This document shows, piece by piece, positions 20,732 through 29,104 of a stretch of DNA of 64,000 nt (position 1 is the stretch's first letter; every line of letters begins with the position of its first letter). The notes beneath the pieces are model-generated. The model did no database searches. It was not told where the DNA came from and saw only the letters and a list, made by a program, of their open reading frames with translations. The position numbers and the translations under genes were made by a program. The stretch is from assembly GCA_021791195.1 (NCBI GenBank), contig JAJYXB010000022.1, positions 186,298 through 250,297 of the forward strand, read 5' to 3'. This DNA comes from Actinomycetes bacterium (GTDB lineage: Bacteria; Actinomycetota; Thermoleophilia; BMS3ABIN01).

Positions 20732-21601
20732 TTGGCCCGCAAGACCGTAGCCCAACGTCAAGCGGTGCTGGCAGTACTGCTGCTGGTATCTGTGGGCATG
20801 CTCACCCTTTATTTCCGCGAGCCGGTGAGCGGCCTGTTGCATTCCACCCAGCGCGGTGGCCTGCGGGTGATCTCACCCCTGGAATCAGGCACCTCGCGCG
20901 TCCTCGATCCCTTCAAAGGCGCTTACCAGTGGGTCACGGGCGTCTTCTCCGCTCAAAGCGAGAACGCGACGCTGCGGCGGGAGGTCGACGACCTGCGCTC
21001 CCAGCTCGTGTCCGAAAAAGAGACCGAGGCCGAGAACCAGCGGCTGCGACAGATGCTCGGTTTTATCAACCAACCTTCATTTCCCAAGAATTACAAGCAG
21101 GTGACGGCGCGGGTGATCGGCCGCTCCGGCTCGGTCTGGAACGCCACCGTCACTATCAACCGCGGCTCCAGCGATGGCATCATCATGGGGCAGACGGTGG
21201 TTAGCGGCCAGGGGCTGGTGGGACAGGTCTCCGCGGTCACCACCAATGCCGCCCAGGTGCTGCTCATTACTGACAATACTTCCCACGTGGAGTCGATCGT
21301 GCAGAACGGCGGCGCCCAGGGTACGGTGATCGGCAGCATCAACGGCCAGCTGGAGATGGACTTCGTCGACAAGAACCAGAAGGTATCCAAGCATGACGTT
21401 GTGGTGACTTCGGGCACGGGCAAGCTGTTTGTCAAAGGCGTGCCCATAGGCGTGGTTGATCAGGTCGGCGACCAGGAGAGCGAGTATTTCAAGAGCATCT
21501 CGGTGACTCCGTTCACGGATTTCAGCCGGCTTGAGGAAGTGATGGTGCTGATCGCGCCTCCGGGCACCGACCAGGCTCCGCCATCTACCGGGGGGAATTA
21601 G
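20732..21601 (+). CDS. mreC: Rod shape-determining protein MreC
   Basis: 289 residues from TTG 20732. One N-terminal transmembrane helix (residues 11-28), then a coiled coil (NATLRREVDDLRSQL, near 75-105) and a beta-rich extracytoplasmic region with VIGRSGSVWNATVTINRGSSDGI and the closing DFSRLEEVMVL. It bridges MreB and the transpeptidase MrdA outside the membrane. No ATG lies near the start, so TTG with a weak TAAGG site is used. The C-terminus is a short proline/threonine tail. Confidence 0.94.
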   Translation: MARKTVAQRQAVLAVLLLVSVGMLTLYFREPVSGLLHSTQRGGLRVISPLESGTSRVLDPFKGAYQWVTGVFSAQSENATLRREVDDLRSQLVSEKETEAENQRLRQMLGFINQPSFPKNYKQVTARVIGRSGSVWNATVTINRGSSDGIIMGQTVVSGQGLVGQVSAVTTNAAQVLLITDNTSHVESIVQNGGAQGTVIGSINGQLEMDFVDKNQKVSKHDVVVTSGTGKLFVKGVPIGVVDQVGDQESEYFKSISVTPFTDFSRLEEVMVLIAPPGTDQAPPSTGGN

Positions 21602-21602
21602 G

Positions 21603-22190
21603 ATGCTGGCCCCACGGAGCATGAAACGCAGCACCCGGGTGCTGGATCAGGGCAAATCGGACTCCGCGCCGACGCCGGAAAGTCCGGTCTCGGTGCTGAA
21701 GGTCTTTGGACTCATCCTGGCGGCCGTGATCGTACAGACGACGATCGCCCCATATCTGACCGTGCTCGGCGCCAAGCCTGACGCGGCGCTGGTGGTGGTG
21801 GTCAGCCTGGCTCTGCTGCGCGGACCTGTCTGGGGAGCCGTCACCGGGTTCGCGATGGGGCTGCTGATCGACGTCGCCCTGGTGCAGACGATGGGTATCT
21901 CGTCATTCATTTTCACCCTGGCGGGCTATTTTAGCGGCCGCCTGTCCGAGCGGGTCGACCCGGCCTCCTGGCTCTGGCCTGTGATCGCGGTGTTCGCGGC
22001 CACAATGGTGGTCCAGACTGCGAACGCGGTCATCATGTTCCTGCTGGGAGTCGAAGCGTCGGCCGGATTTGTTGTCTTCCGGGTGGTGCTGCCGGCGGCG
22101 CTGCTGAACGCCTTGCTGGCATCGCCCGTGTTCGCCATCTGCCGCTGGTGGCTGGGAGTTGATCAGAGCCAAAATGTCTTCACTGTTTAA
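21603..22190 (+). CDS. mreD: Rod shape-determining membrane protein MreD
   Basis: 195 residues. About five transmembrane helices with the typical GAKPDAALVVVVSLALLRGPVWG region and a following glycine-rich GFAMGLLIDV. Starts one base after the mreC stop (a second ATG at 21624 is possible) and overlaps mrdA by 17 nt. Small integral membrane partner of MreC in the elongasome. Confidence 0.9.
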   Translation: MLAPRSMKRSTRVLDQGKSDSAPTPESPVSVLKVFGLILAAVIVQTTIAPYLTVLGAKPDAALVVVVSLALLRGPVWGAVTGFAMGLLIDVALVQTMGISSFIFTLAGYFSGRLSERVDPASWLWPVIAVFAATMVVQTANAVIMFLLGVEASAGFVVFRVVLPAALLNALLASPVFAICRWWLGVDQSQNVFTV

Positions 22191-24108
22191 AAGCAGCCGC
22201 CGCGCCCGGCGTTACGAGCGGCAGGCGCCATCCATAGCCTTTCGCGCAGGGATGCTGGGGGTGGTCACGCTGATGCTCTTCGGCGTGCTGGTTTTTCGTC
22301 TCTGGTTCCTGCAGGTCATCTCCGGTAACGAATATGTGGCCATGGCCCAGAACAACCGCGTCCGTTTCGTTCCCAACGAGGCGCCGCGCGGGATCATCTA
22401 TGACCGTAACAAGCAGCCGCTGGTGGAGAATCGCGCTGGACTGGCCGTGACCGTGCTTCCCGCGGCGCTTAAGAACCCGGCCTCCGAGCTGCAGCAGCTC
22501 AGCCAGATCATCCAGACTCCGGTGTCTGATATCCAGCAGGAGCTCGATCAGCACAAGGATGATTCCTACTCTTCCGTGGTGGTGAAGAAAGACATCACTC
22601 CCGACATGAAGAGCTACCTGATCGAGCGGATACCGCTGTACTTTCCCGGGATCGACATCAAGAAGTACCCGCTCAGAAGCTATCCCGGCGGCGCCGAGGC
22701 CTCGCATGTGCTGGGGCACGTCGGTCAGATCGACCAGCAGGAGCTGAAGGAGCCGCGCTACAAAGGCTATCCGCTCGACGCCGAGATCGGCAAGGACGGT
22801 GTCGAGTATCAGTTCGATAAGTACCTGCGCGGCGTTGACGGCGGCACCGAGGTCGAGGTGGATGCATCCGGCCGGCCCAAGACCGACGCCACGGGCCAGC
22901 CGGTGGATCTGAGCAAGAAGGACGCGATCCCCGGCAACGACGTGGTGCTGACCATCGACAGCAACATCCAGAAGATAACCGAGAACGCGCTCAACTACGG
23001 CATCAGCCTGGCACGCGCCAAGCATTACCCGGCGCCGGGGGGAGCGGCGATCGTGATGGATCCCAAGAGCGGCCAGATCCTGGCGATGGCCAGCGCGCCC
23101 ACCTATGACCCTTCGGTCTGGGTCGGCGGCATGAGCAACGCCAACTACGCCAAACTCACCAACCCTTCCGCGCACGATCCGATGCTGAACCGGGCGATCG
23201 AGGGGCAGTATCCACCGGGCTCCACGTTCAAGTCGATCACCGCCATCGCCGGGCTGCAGGAGAAGCTGATCAATCCCGCCGCGACGGTGAACAGTACCGG
23301 TTCCTGGCATGTCCCCGGGGATCCGACGGTTATCTTCCACGACTGGTCGGCGCTCGGTGTCGTCGATCTGCACCGGGCGATCGTGATGTCCTGCGACACC
23401 TATTTTTATGAGGTGGGCTACCACTTCTACAAGGACAACAACAATCAGGGGATCCAGAAATGGTCGCGCATCCTCGGCCTGGGCAGCCCGACGGGCGTGG
23501 ATTTGCCCGGCGAGGCCGCCGGCCGCGTGCCGGATCCGGCCTGGAAGCGGCAGGTGGGGAAGACGCCGATCGACAAGATGTGGCTGCCCGGCAATAGCGT
23601 CAATATGGCCATCGGCCAGGGAGACGTGCTGGTGACGCCGCTGCAGATGGCGTCCGTCTACTGCACCATCGCCAACGGCGGCACGCTGGTAAAACCGCAT
23701 GTCGGCCTGCGCGTGGAGGACGCCGCTACGCACCAGACGATCCAGGACCTGGAGCCGCCGCCGGGCGGCAGCGCCGGCATCGATCCCCACAATCTGGATC
23801 TGATCAAATCGGCGCTGATCGGAGCGGCGCAGCCAGGCTCGGCCATCGGCGGCGTCTTCGCCGGTTTCCAGCCGACGATCGCGGGCAAGAGCGGCACCGC
23901 CCAGGTGGCCGGCAAGTCCGACTACGCCTGGTATGCCTCGTACGCTCCCGCCGACAACCCCAAATATGTGGTGCTGGTCATGATCGAGCAGGGCGGCGGC
24001 GGCAGCACCTCCGCCGCGCCCACGGTGAGGAAGATCTATGAGTCACTGTTCCCGCAGGCCCATCCGGCTCCGGCTGCCGCCCAGGCCCCGCCGCCGCCTT
24101 CGACCTAG
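22174..24108 (+). CDS. mrdA: Penicillin-binding protein 2, elongasome transpeptidase
   Basis: 644 residues from ATG 22174 (a TTG at 22159 would add five). Class B PBP: short cytoplasmic tail, one transmembrane helix (about 24-46), dimerisation domain with NRGIIYDRN-like EAPRGIIYDRNKQPL, then the transpeptidase domain. Active-site motifs are Ser350-Thr-Phe-Lys353, SCD (SxN equivalent) in VMSCDTYFYEVG, and KSGT in IAGKSGTAQVAG. It cross-links lateral wall peptidoglycan polymerised by the adjacent RodA. The C-terminus is proline/alanine-rich. Confidence 0.95.
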   Translation: MSSLFKSSRRARRYERQAPSIAFRAGMLGVVTLMLFGVLVFRLWFLQVISGNEYVAMAQNNRVRFVPNEAPRGIIYDRNKQPLVENRAGLAVTVLPAALKNPASELQQLSQIIQTPVSDIQQELDQHKDDSYSSVVVKKDITPDMKSYLIERIPLYFPGIDIKKYPLRSYPGGAEASHVLGHVGQIDQQELKEPRYKGYPLDAEIGKDGVEYQFDKYLRGVDGGTEVEVDASGRPKTDATGQPVDLSKKDAIPGNDVVLTIDSNIQKITENALNYGISLARAKHYPAPGGAAIVMDPKSGQILAMASAPTYDPSVWVGGMSNANYAKLTNPSAHDPMLNRAIEGQYPPGSTFKSITAIAGLQEKLINPAATVNSTGSWHVPGDPTVIFHDWSALGVVDLHRAIVMSCDTYFYEVGYHFYKDNNNQGIQKWSRILGLGSPTGVDLPGEAAGRVPDPAWKRQVGKTPIDKMWLPGNSVNMAIGQGDVLVTPLQMASVYCTIANGGTLVKPHVGLRVEDAATHQTIQDLEPPPGGSAGIDPHNLDLIKSALIGAAQPGSAIGGVFAGFQPTIAGKSGTAQVAGKSDYAWYASYAPADNPKYVVLVMIEQGGGGSTSAAPTVRKIYESLFPQAHPAPAAAQAPPPPST

Positions 24109-24118
24109 GGGAACCGGT

Positions 24119-25282
24119 TTGGAATTCCGCACCTATTTGAGACATTTTGATTACGGGCTGCTGGCCGCCGTCGGCGGTCTGGTCGCCTTCGGCATGGTGA
24201 TCATCTACAGCGCTACTCACTCCGACCCGAACCTGCCAAGTCCGTTTTATTACGTCAGGGCGCAGGGCATCGCCGTGGCCATGGGCGCGGTGCTGATGAT
24301 GGTCTTTGCCCTGATTGATTTCCGCGGCCTGCAGGCCTACCGCTGGCACATCTTCATCGGCATCAGCGTGCTGCTGGTACTGGTGCTGCTGCCCCTGGGA
24401 CATTCGGCTCTCGGCGGCCAGCGCTGGATCCCGCTGGGCTTCTTCAACATGCAGCCGTCGGAGCTGGCCAAGATCGCCATCATCCTCGTGATCTCCTCCT
24501 ACCTGACCGACCGGCAGCGGGGCGATCTCGAGACGCATACCACCGTGGTGGCGCTCGCCTACGCGCTGGTGCCGGCGCTGCTGGTGTTCCGGCAGCCTGA
24601 TTTCGGCACCATGCTGGTGATTGTCGCGGTCACGGTCGCCCTGCTGTTCATTTACGGCACCCGCATGCTTCACTTCATCATCATGGGAGCCGCGGTTGCG
24701 GTGGGGCTTTTTCTGGTGCTGCAGGTGCTGCCGGTCGTCGGCATCCAGATTCTGAAACATTACCAGGTGGACCGGCTGCTGGTGTTTCTGCATCCAGGCC
24801 AGGATCCCAGCGGCTCCGGTTATCATCTGCTGCAGTCGAAGATCGCCATCGGCTCGGGCATGCTCACCGGCAAGGGGCTCTACCAGGGCACGCAGACGCA
24901 GCTCAACTTCCTGCCGGAGCACCACACCGATTTCATCTTCTCCGTGCTCGGTGAAGAGCTGGGCTTCATAGGAGAGGCGATCCTGCTGGCGCTGTACACG
25001 ATCGTGATCTGGCGCGGGCTGCGCATCACCATGATCTCGGAAAGCGTGTTCGGCAGCCTCGTGGCCGGCGGCGTCGTGGCGATGTTCGTCTTCCAGATTT
25101 TTGTTAACATAGGCATGACCGTCGGCATCATGCCGATTACCGGCATCCCTCTCCCGTTCATGAGCTATGGGGGAAGCTCGATGGTATCCAATTTGGTGGC
25201 TGTCGGCCTGCTGGAGAGTATTCATATCCGCAGCCGGCTGATCAGCGACAGGAGGTATATGCGTGCGCAGATTGCCGGTTAG
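24119..25282 (+). CDS. rodA: RodA, SEDS peptidoglycan glycosyltransferase
   Basis: 387 residues from TTG 24119, which follows an AGGGGAA site 10 nt after the mrdA stop. A longer frame back into mrdA would add an arginine/proline-rich stretch not expected in the family. About ten transmembrane helices. SEDS hallmarks: GHSALGGQRWIPLGFFNMQPSE, the PDFGT motif as QPDFGTMLVI, EHHTDFIFSVLGEELGF, and the C-terminal GIPLPFMSYGGSSM. It polymerises glycan strands together with MrdA. Confidence 0.95.
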   Translation: MEFRTYLRHFDYGLLAAVGGLVAFGMVIIYSATHSDPNLPSPFYYVRAQGIAVAMGAVLMMVFALIDFRGLQAYRWHIFIGISVLLVLVLLPLGHSALGGQRWIPLGFFNMQPSELAKIAIILVISSYLTDRQRGDLETHTTVVALAYALVPALLVFRQPDFGTMLVIVAVTVALLFIYGTRMLHFIIMGAAVAVGLFLVLQVLPVVGIQILKHYQVDRLLVFLHPGQDPSGSGYHLLQSKIAIGSGMLTGKGLYQGTQTQLNFLPEHHTDFIFSVLGEELGFIGEAILLALYTIVIWRGLRITMISESVFGSLVAGGVVAMFVFQIFVNIGMTVGIMPITGIPLPFMSYGGSSMVSNLVAVGLLESIHIRSRLISDRRYMRAQIAG

Positions 25283-26159
25283 TCCCAGGAAGGTCATTTC
25301 GTTAGTCAACGAGCTCAGGGGCCTGACGGAGGCGCCGCGCCATGTGCTCGTAATCGGTTCTGACGGCGACGCCGTCGGCTCGGTCGGCGATACGCTGGCT
25401 GCCGGCGCCAATGCCGGGGGCACCGCTCATCTGCTGAGCATGGTCGTGCTCGAGGAGGGTGTGGCCCCGCCCCGGCTCAATGGCTCCACCGGAGTCGTCG
25501 TCATGGTGGCCGGGGGGGATGAGCTGTCCTCAGCCGGGCTCAGGGCGCGTCTGGACGAGGCGCACGCGTCGGGTGTTCCCGCGGTGCTGGTGCTGACCGA
25601 GGCGGCGGGGATGGAGCTGTCATTTCCGGATGCTGGCGCCGGTCCCAGGCGGATCGTGAGTGCGGCTCCCGGAGGGCGCGTAGCGCCCGGCGTCCTGGCT
25701 GAAGCCGTGGTTGACGCCACCGGTGACGCTGCCGTAGCCATGTCGGCCGGGCTGCCGTCGCTCCGGGATGAGGTCTGCCGCCAGCTGGTGAAAAAGACCG
25801 CGCGCCAGAACGCGGTGGTAGGCGTGCTGTTCTTCCTGCCTGGTTCGGACATGCCGGTGATGACCATGAACGAGGCGCGGATGGTGCTCAAGATCGCCGC
25901 GGCGCATGGCGAGAGCGTGAACAGGGAGCGGGCGCTGGAGCTGCTGGGCATCATCGGCGCCGGTTTCGGTCTGCGCGGGCTCGCCCGGCAGGCGCTCGAT
26001 CTGCTGCCCGGCCCCGGCTGGCTGGTGAAGGGCTCGATCGCCTACAGCGGCACGCGCGCGCTCGGTCAGGCGGCCCAGGCATATTTCAACGGCGGCGTGC
26101 GGGTCACGCCCGCGAAACTGGAGCCGCTGGCGGAAAAGATCAGGCAACTCAGAGGTTAG
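25263..26159 (+). CDS. DUF697-like protein at the end of the mre operon
   Basis: 298 residues from GTG 25263, overlapping rodA by 20 nt. The N-terminal half looks like a degenerate nucleotide-binding fold: hydrophobic strands HVLVIGSDGDAVG, VVVMVAGGDE and AVLVLTEAA, without an intact Walker A. The C-terminal half matches the DUF697/YcjF-type helical region: KKTARQNAVVGVLFFLPGSD, then NEARMVLKIAAAHGE and GFGLRGLARQ, with hydrophobic helices. Function is unknown. Tight coupling to rodA suggests a role near the cell envelope. Confidence 0.75.
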   Translation: MRRLPVSPRKVISLVNELRGLTEAPRHVLVIGSDGDAVGSVGDTLAAGANAGGTAHLLSMVVLEEGVAPPRLNGSTGVVVMVAGGDELSSAGLRARLDEAHASGVPAVLVLTEAAGMELSFPDAGAGPRRIVSAAPGGRVAPGVLAEAVVDATGDAAVAMSAGLPSLRDEVCRQLVKKTARQNAVVGVLFFLPGSDMPVMTMNEARMVLKIAAAHGESVNRERALELLGIIGAGFGLRGLARQALDLLPGPGWLVKGSIAYSGTRALGQAAQAYFNGGVRVTPAKLEPLAEKIRQLRG

Positions 26160-26191
26160 AGCCAAGAAACGTTTCCGGGTTTCTGGTTCCG

Positions 26192-26255
26192 GTTTCCGGT
26201 CATGGTCGCTTATCGCAGCCGGACCCAGGGGACCAGGGGCCGGAAACTTTTTTTA
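26192..26255 (+). terminator. Intrinsic terminator of the mre operon
   Basis: GTTTCCGG (26192-26199) pairs with CCGGAAAC, with additional inner pairing GGTC/GACC. The stem is directly followed by seven T residues. It separates the mre/DUF697 unit from the radical SAM operon. Confidence 0.75.
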
Positions 26256-26295
26256 TGGGAAAGGTCGGTCAGGAAAACAAAATGCGGTCAATGCC

Positions 26296-28080
26296 ATGAA
26301 CCTCGCGGAAAAAATCGAATCGATCCTGGAGCGGGTAGAGAAGCCGGCGCGCTACATCGGCGGTGAGATCGGCAGTGTTGTCAAGCGGGACTATTCCAGC
26401 CGGGTGGTGCTCAGCTATCCGGACGTCTACGAAGTCGGCACTCCCAACCAGGCACTACAGATACTCTACTCGCTCATCAACGGGGAAACGGAAGCCTGGG
26501 CCGAGCGCGCCTATTGTCCGTGGACCGACGCCGCGGCGCTGATGCGCGCCGAGGGCGTGCCGCTGTTCGCGCTGGAGAGCTGGGAGCCGGTCGCCGCCGC
26601 CGACCTTTGGGGCATCACGATGCAGTTCGAACTCACCTATGCCAACATCCTCGAGATGCTGGACCTGGCCGGCGTGCCGCTCAGGCGCGAGCAGCGCGGT
26701 CAGAGTGATCCGCTGGTTTTCGGCGGCGGGCCTTCGGCCAGCAATCCGCATCCGATGGCGGCGTTTTTCGACTTCATCATCATCGGCGACGGCGAGGCCG
26801 TGGTGCCGGAGGTGATCCGGGTCTATGAGGAGAACCGGGAACGGCCGCGCGCCGGGATCATCGCCGCCATCGCCGCGCTGGAAGGGGTCTTCACTCCCGG
26901 CGGCGGCAAGGTGGAGCGCGCCGTGGTGCCGGAGCTGGCTTACGGCGCCGCTCCGCTCAGTCCGGTGGTGCCTTCGATGGGCGCCGTGCATGACCGCGCC
27001 ACGCTGGAGATCATGCGCGGCTGTTCCCGCGGCTGCCGTTTTTGCCTGGCCGGCAGCTGGTACCGGCCGGTGCGTGAACGCAGCCGGGACGACGTCCTGG
27101 GCGCAGTCAGGGAACTGGTGGCCGCGACCGGCTATCAGGAGGCCTCGCTCAGTTCGCTGTCGACCACCGATTACAGCGCCATCGGCGAGGTGCTTGCCAG
27201 CCTGGCGCAGTCGCATCCGGGGCTGGCGGTGTCACTGCCATCGCTGCGGGTGGATTCCGATGTGTTGCGGCTGCTGAAGCTGACGCCGCAGCGGAAGGGT
27301 TCCGTCACGCTGGCGCCGGAGGCCGGCAGCCAGCGGCTGCGCGACGTCATCAACAAGCAGGTGACCGCTGTTGACATCGAATCGGCGGTGTCGGAGGCAT
27401 TCAGTTCCGGCTGCACCACGGTGAAGCTTTATTTCATGATCGGTCTGCCTACGGAGACCGACACCGACATTGAGGGCATCGTCGAGACCGCCGTGGCGGC
27501 GCGGGCTCTCGGCCGCCGGGTGGCGGCAAACCCCGGGCGCATCCAGGTTAACGTCAGCGTCGCCTCGTTCGTGCCCAAGGCGCATACCCCCTTCCAGTGG
27601 GATGGCATGGACAGCCGCCGGGAGCTCGAGCGCAAGCAGGAGCTCCTCAGAAAGACCATGCCGCGAAAACAGATCCGTCTCAGCATGCATGACATCGATC
27701 CCAGCCTGGTCGAAGGCGCCATCGCCCGCGGCGGTGACGGCGTCGCGGCGGCGATCGAGGCCGCCTGGCGCGCCGGCGCCCGCTTCGATGCCTGGAGCGA
27801 GCTTTTCAACGCTGCGGCCTGGGAGGAAGGCTTCGCCGCGGCCGGAACCGGCGTGGAAAAGGAGGCGACCCGCCGCTTCGGCTTTGAAGAAGCGCTGCCG
27901 TGGGAAGACATCGATCCGCGGGTCAGCAAGGAGTTCCTGCTGGAGGAGCGGCGGCGCGCCGGCCGCGCCGAGCTGACGCCTGACTGCCGCCAGGAAGCCT
28001 GCCACCTCTGTGGCGTCTGCGAGGGCGAGATCCAGACCAGGCTCGCGGGCGGCGCGGCCGCACCCGGACCGGGAGCATAA
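26296..28080 (+). CDS. B12-binding-type radical SAM protein (TIGR03960 family)
   Basis: 594 residues. The N-terminal part (about 30-230) is the uncharacterised cobalamin-binding-like region of this family. The radical SAM core carries the CxxxCxxC iron-sulfur site in RGCSRGCRFC near residue 240. Later come the GxIxGxPTET-type motif FMIGLPTETD and a C-terminal CHLCGVC cluster. It is followed 3 nt later by its usual partner (DUF2344/TIGR03936); the two are fused in some species. The pair commonly precedes rng-rplU-rpmA, suggesting a link to rRNA or ribosome modification, but the reaction is not known to me. Confidence 0.88.
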   Translation: MNLAEKIESILERVEKPARYIGGEIGSVVKRDYSSRVVLSYPDVYEVGTPNQALQILYSLINGETEAWAERAYCPWTDAAALMRAEGVPLFALESWEPVAAADLWGITMQFELTYANILEMLDLAGVPLRREQRGQSDPLVFGGGPSASNPHPMAAFFDFIIIGDGEAVVPEVIRVYEENRERPRAGIIAAIAALEGVFTPGGGKVERAVVPELAYGAAPLSPVVPSMGAVHDRATLEIMRGCSRGCRFCLAGSWYRPVRERSRDDVLGAVRELVAATGYQEASLSSLSTTDYSAIGEVLASLAQSHPGLAVSLPSLRVDSDVLRLLKLTPQRKGSVTLAPEAGSQRLRDVINKQVTAVDIESAVSEAFSSGCTTVKLYFMIGLPTETDTDIEGIVETAVAARALGRRVAANPGRIQVNVSVASFVPKAHTPFQWDGMDSRRELERKQELLRKTMPRKQIRLSMHDIDPSLVEGAIARGGDGVAAAIEAAWRAGARFDAWSELFNAAAWEEGFAAAGTGVEKEATRRFGFEEALPWEDIDPRVSKEFLLEERRRAGRAELTPDCRQEACHLCGVCEGEIQTRLAGGAAAPGPGA

Positions 28081-28083
28081 GCG

Positions 28084-28770
28084 GTGAACTTCAACTATCA
28101 GATGCGGTTTGCCAAGACCGGCAGGGCGCGCTTCATCGCCCACCTGGACACGCTCAGCCTGCTGGTGCGCGCCGTGCGCCGCACCGGTTACGAGCTGGCG
28201 TTCACCGGGGGGATGCGCCCCAAGCCTATCCTCAGTCTGGCGATGCCGCTGGGCGTGGGGGTTGAGGGCGAGGACGAAATGTGTGATTTCTCGCTGAAGC
28301 AGCGCGTGCCGCTGACCGAATTCGCGCAGAAGCTGCAGCGCCAGCTGCCGGAGGGCATCAGGCTGACGGCGCTGGCTCCCAGCCTGGACCGTTCAAAATC
28401 AGCCGCGCGTGTGATCAGCGTCTCTTACCGCATCAATGTCGCCGATGCGGCGGGATGGGCCGATGCCGCCGCCCGCTTCAGCAGCGAGCCCAGTCTTGTC
28501 GTTTTAAGGCGGCGTCCCAAAGGTGACAAGGATGTTGACGTCAAGAAATATGTTGACAAGGTCACCATCGGCGCCCGCGGGGTCGAGTTCGACATGAAAG
28601 TCACGGCTGAGGGCACCGCGCGCCCGGAAGAGGTGGTCGAGCTGCTGGAAAGATTCGCCGGCCGGCAGATGACGCAGCCGCGCGTCGTTCGCACCGGAAT
28701 CGTGCTGGCGGAAGAGAAAAAGCCCGGCCGTCCCCCAGGGCCGGGACGCGGCCGTCCCCGGCGGCGTTAG
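28084..28770 (+). CDS. Radical-SAM-linked protein, DUF2344/TIGR03936
   Basis: 228 residues from GTG 28084, 3 nt after the radical SAM gene. Family features: MRFAKTGRARFIAHLDTLSLL at the start, then SLAMPLGVGVEGEDEMCDFSL. The C-terminal third is beta-rich, and a lysine/arginine/proline tail ([15 protein letters not shown]) may bind nucleic acid. Always found with the TIGR03960 partner. Function unknown, possibly substrate recruitment for it. Confidence 0.85.
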   Translation: MNFNYQMRFAKTGRARFIAHLDTLSLLVRAVRRTGYELAFTGGMRPKPILSLAMPLGVGVEGEDEMCDFSLKQRVPLTEFAQKLQRQLPEGIRLTALAPSLDRSKSAARVISVSYRINVADAAGWADAAARFSSEPSLVVLRRRPKGDKDVDVKKYVDKVTIGARGVEFDMKVTAEGTARPEEVVELLERFAGRQMTQPRVVRTGIVLAEEKKPGRPPGPGRGRPRRR

Positions 28771-29104
28771 CCGGCGGCGCGGGGAAATCACCTCCGCTTT
28801 TTCCGCAATCCGCGCCCGCCCGGGCCGGCGGAAGCTTTTCTCTGGCTGTCTGGCGATATATAATGCCGCATTGTGGGGGTTAGGGGATGACCAGCGAAAA
28901 GTTTTTTCACCCTCCGTTGTTAGCATTAGCGGCCGGAACGGGTAACTAATACCGGGAGACAGCTGCTGCTTCGGTTGCCGCGCCGGCTGGAAGCGGTACG
29001 GTTGCAAAATTTTGTCCCAGTTTAATTGGCCCGGGCCAACAGGCGGCGCAGTAATTTCAAGGCCGCGGCGGCCGGGGCCCCGAAAAATTTCAAGAGAGGT
29101 TGAT
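28771..29104 (+). promoter_or_regulatory. rng promoter and structured leader
   Basis: This 334-bp gap has no gene. TATAAT at 28859-28864 is a clear -10 with only a weak -35. The resulting leader of about 235 nt contains a perfect 14-bp palindrome TTGGCCCGGGCCAA (29026-29039) just upstream of rng. RNase E/G genes are often autoregulated through their leaders, so feedback by the enzyme is a plausible inference. Confidence 0.5.
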
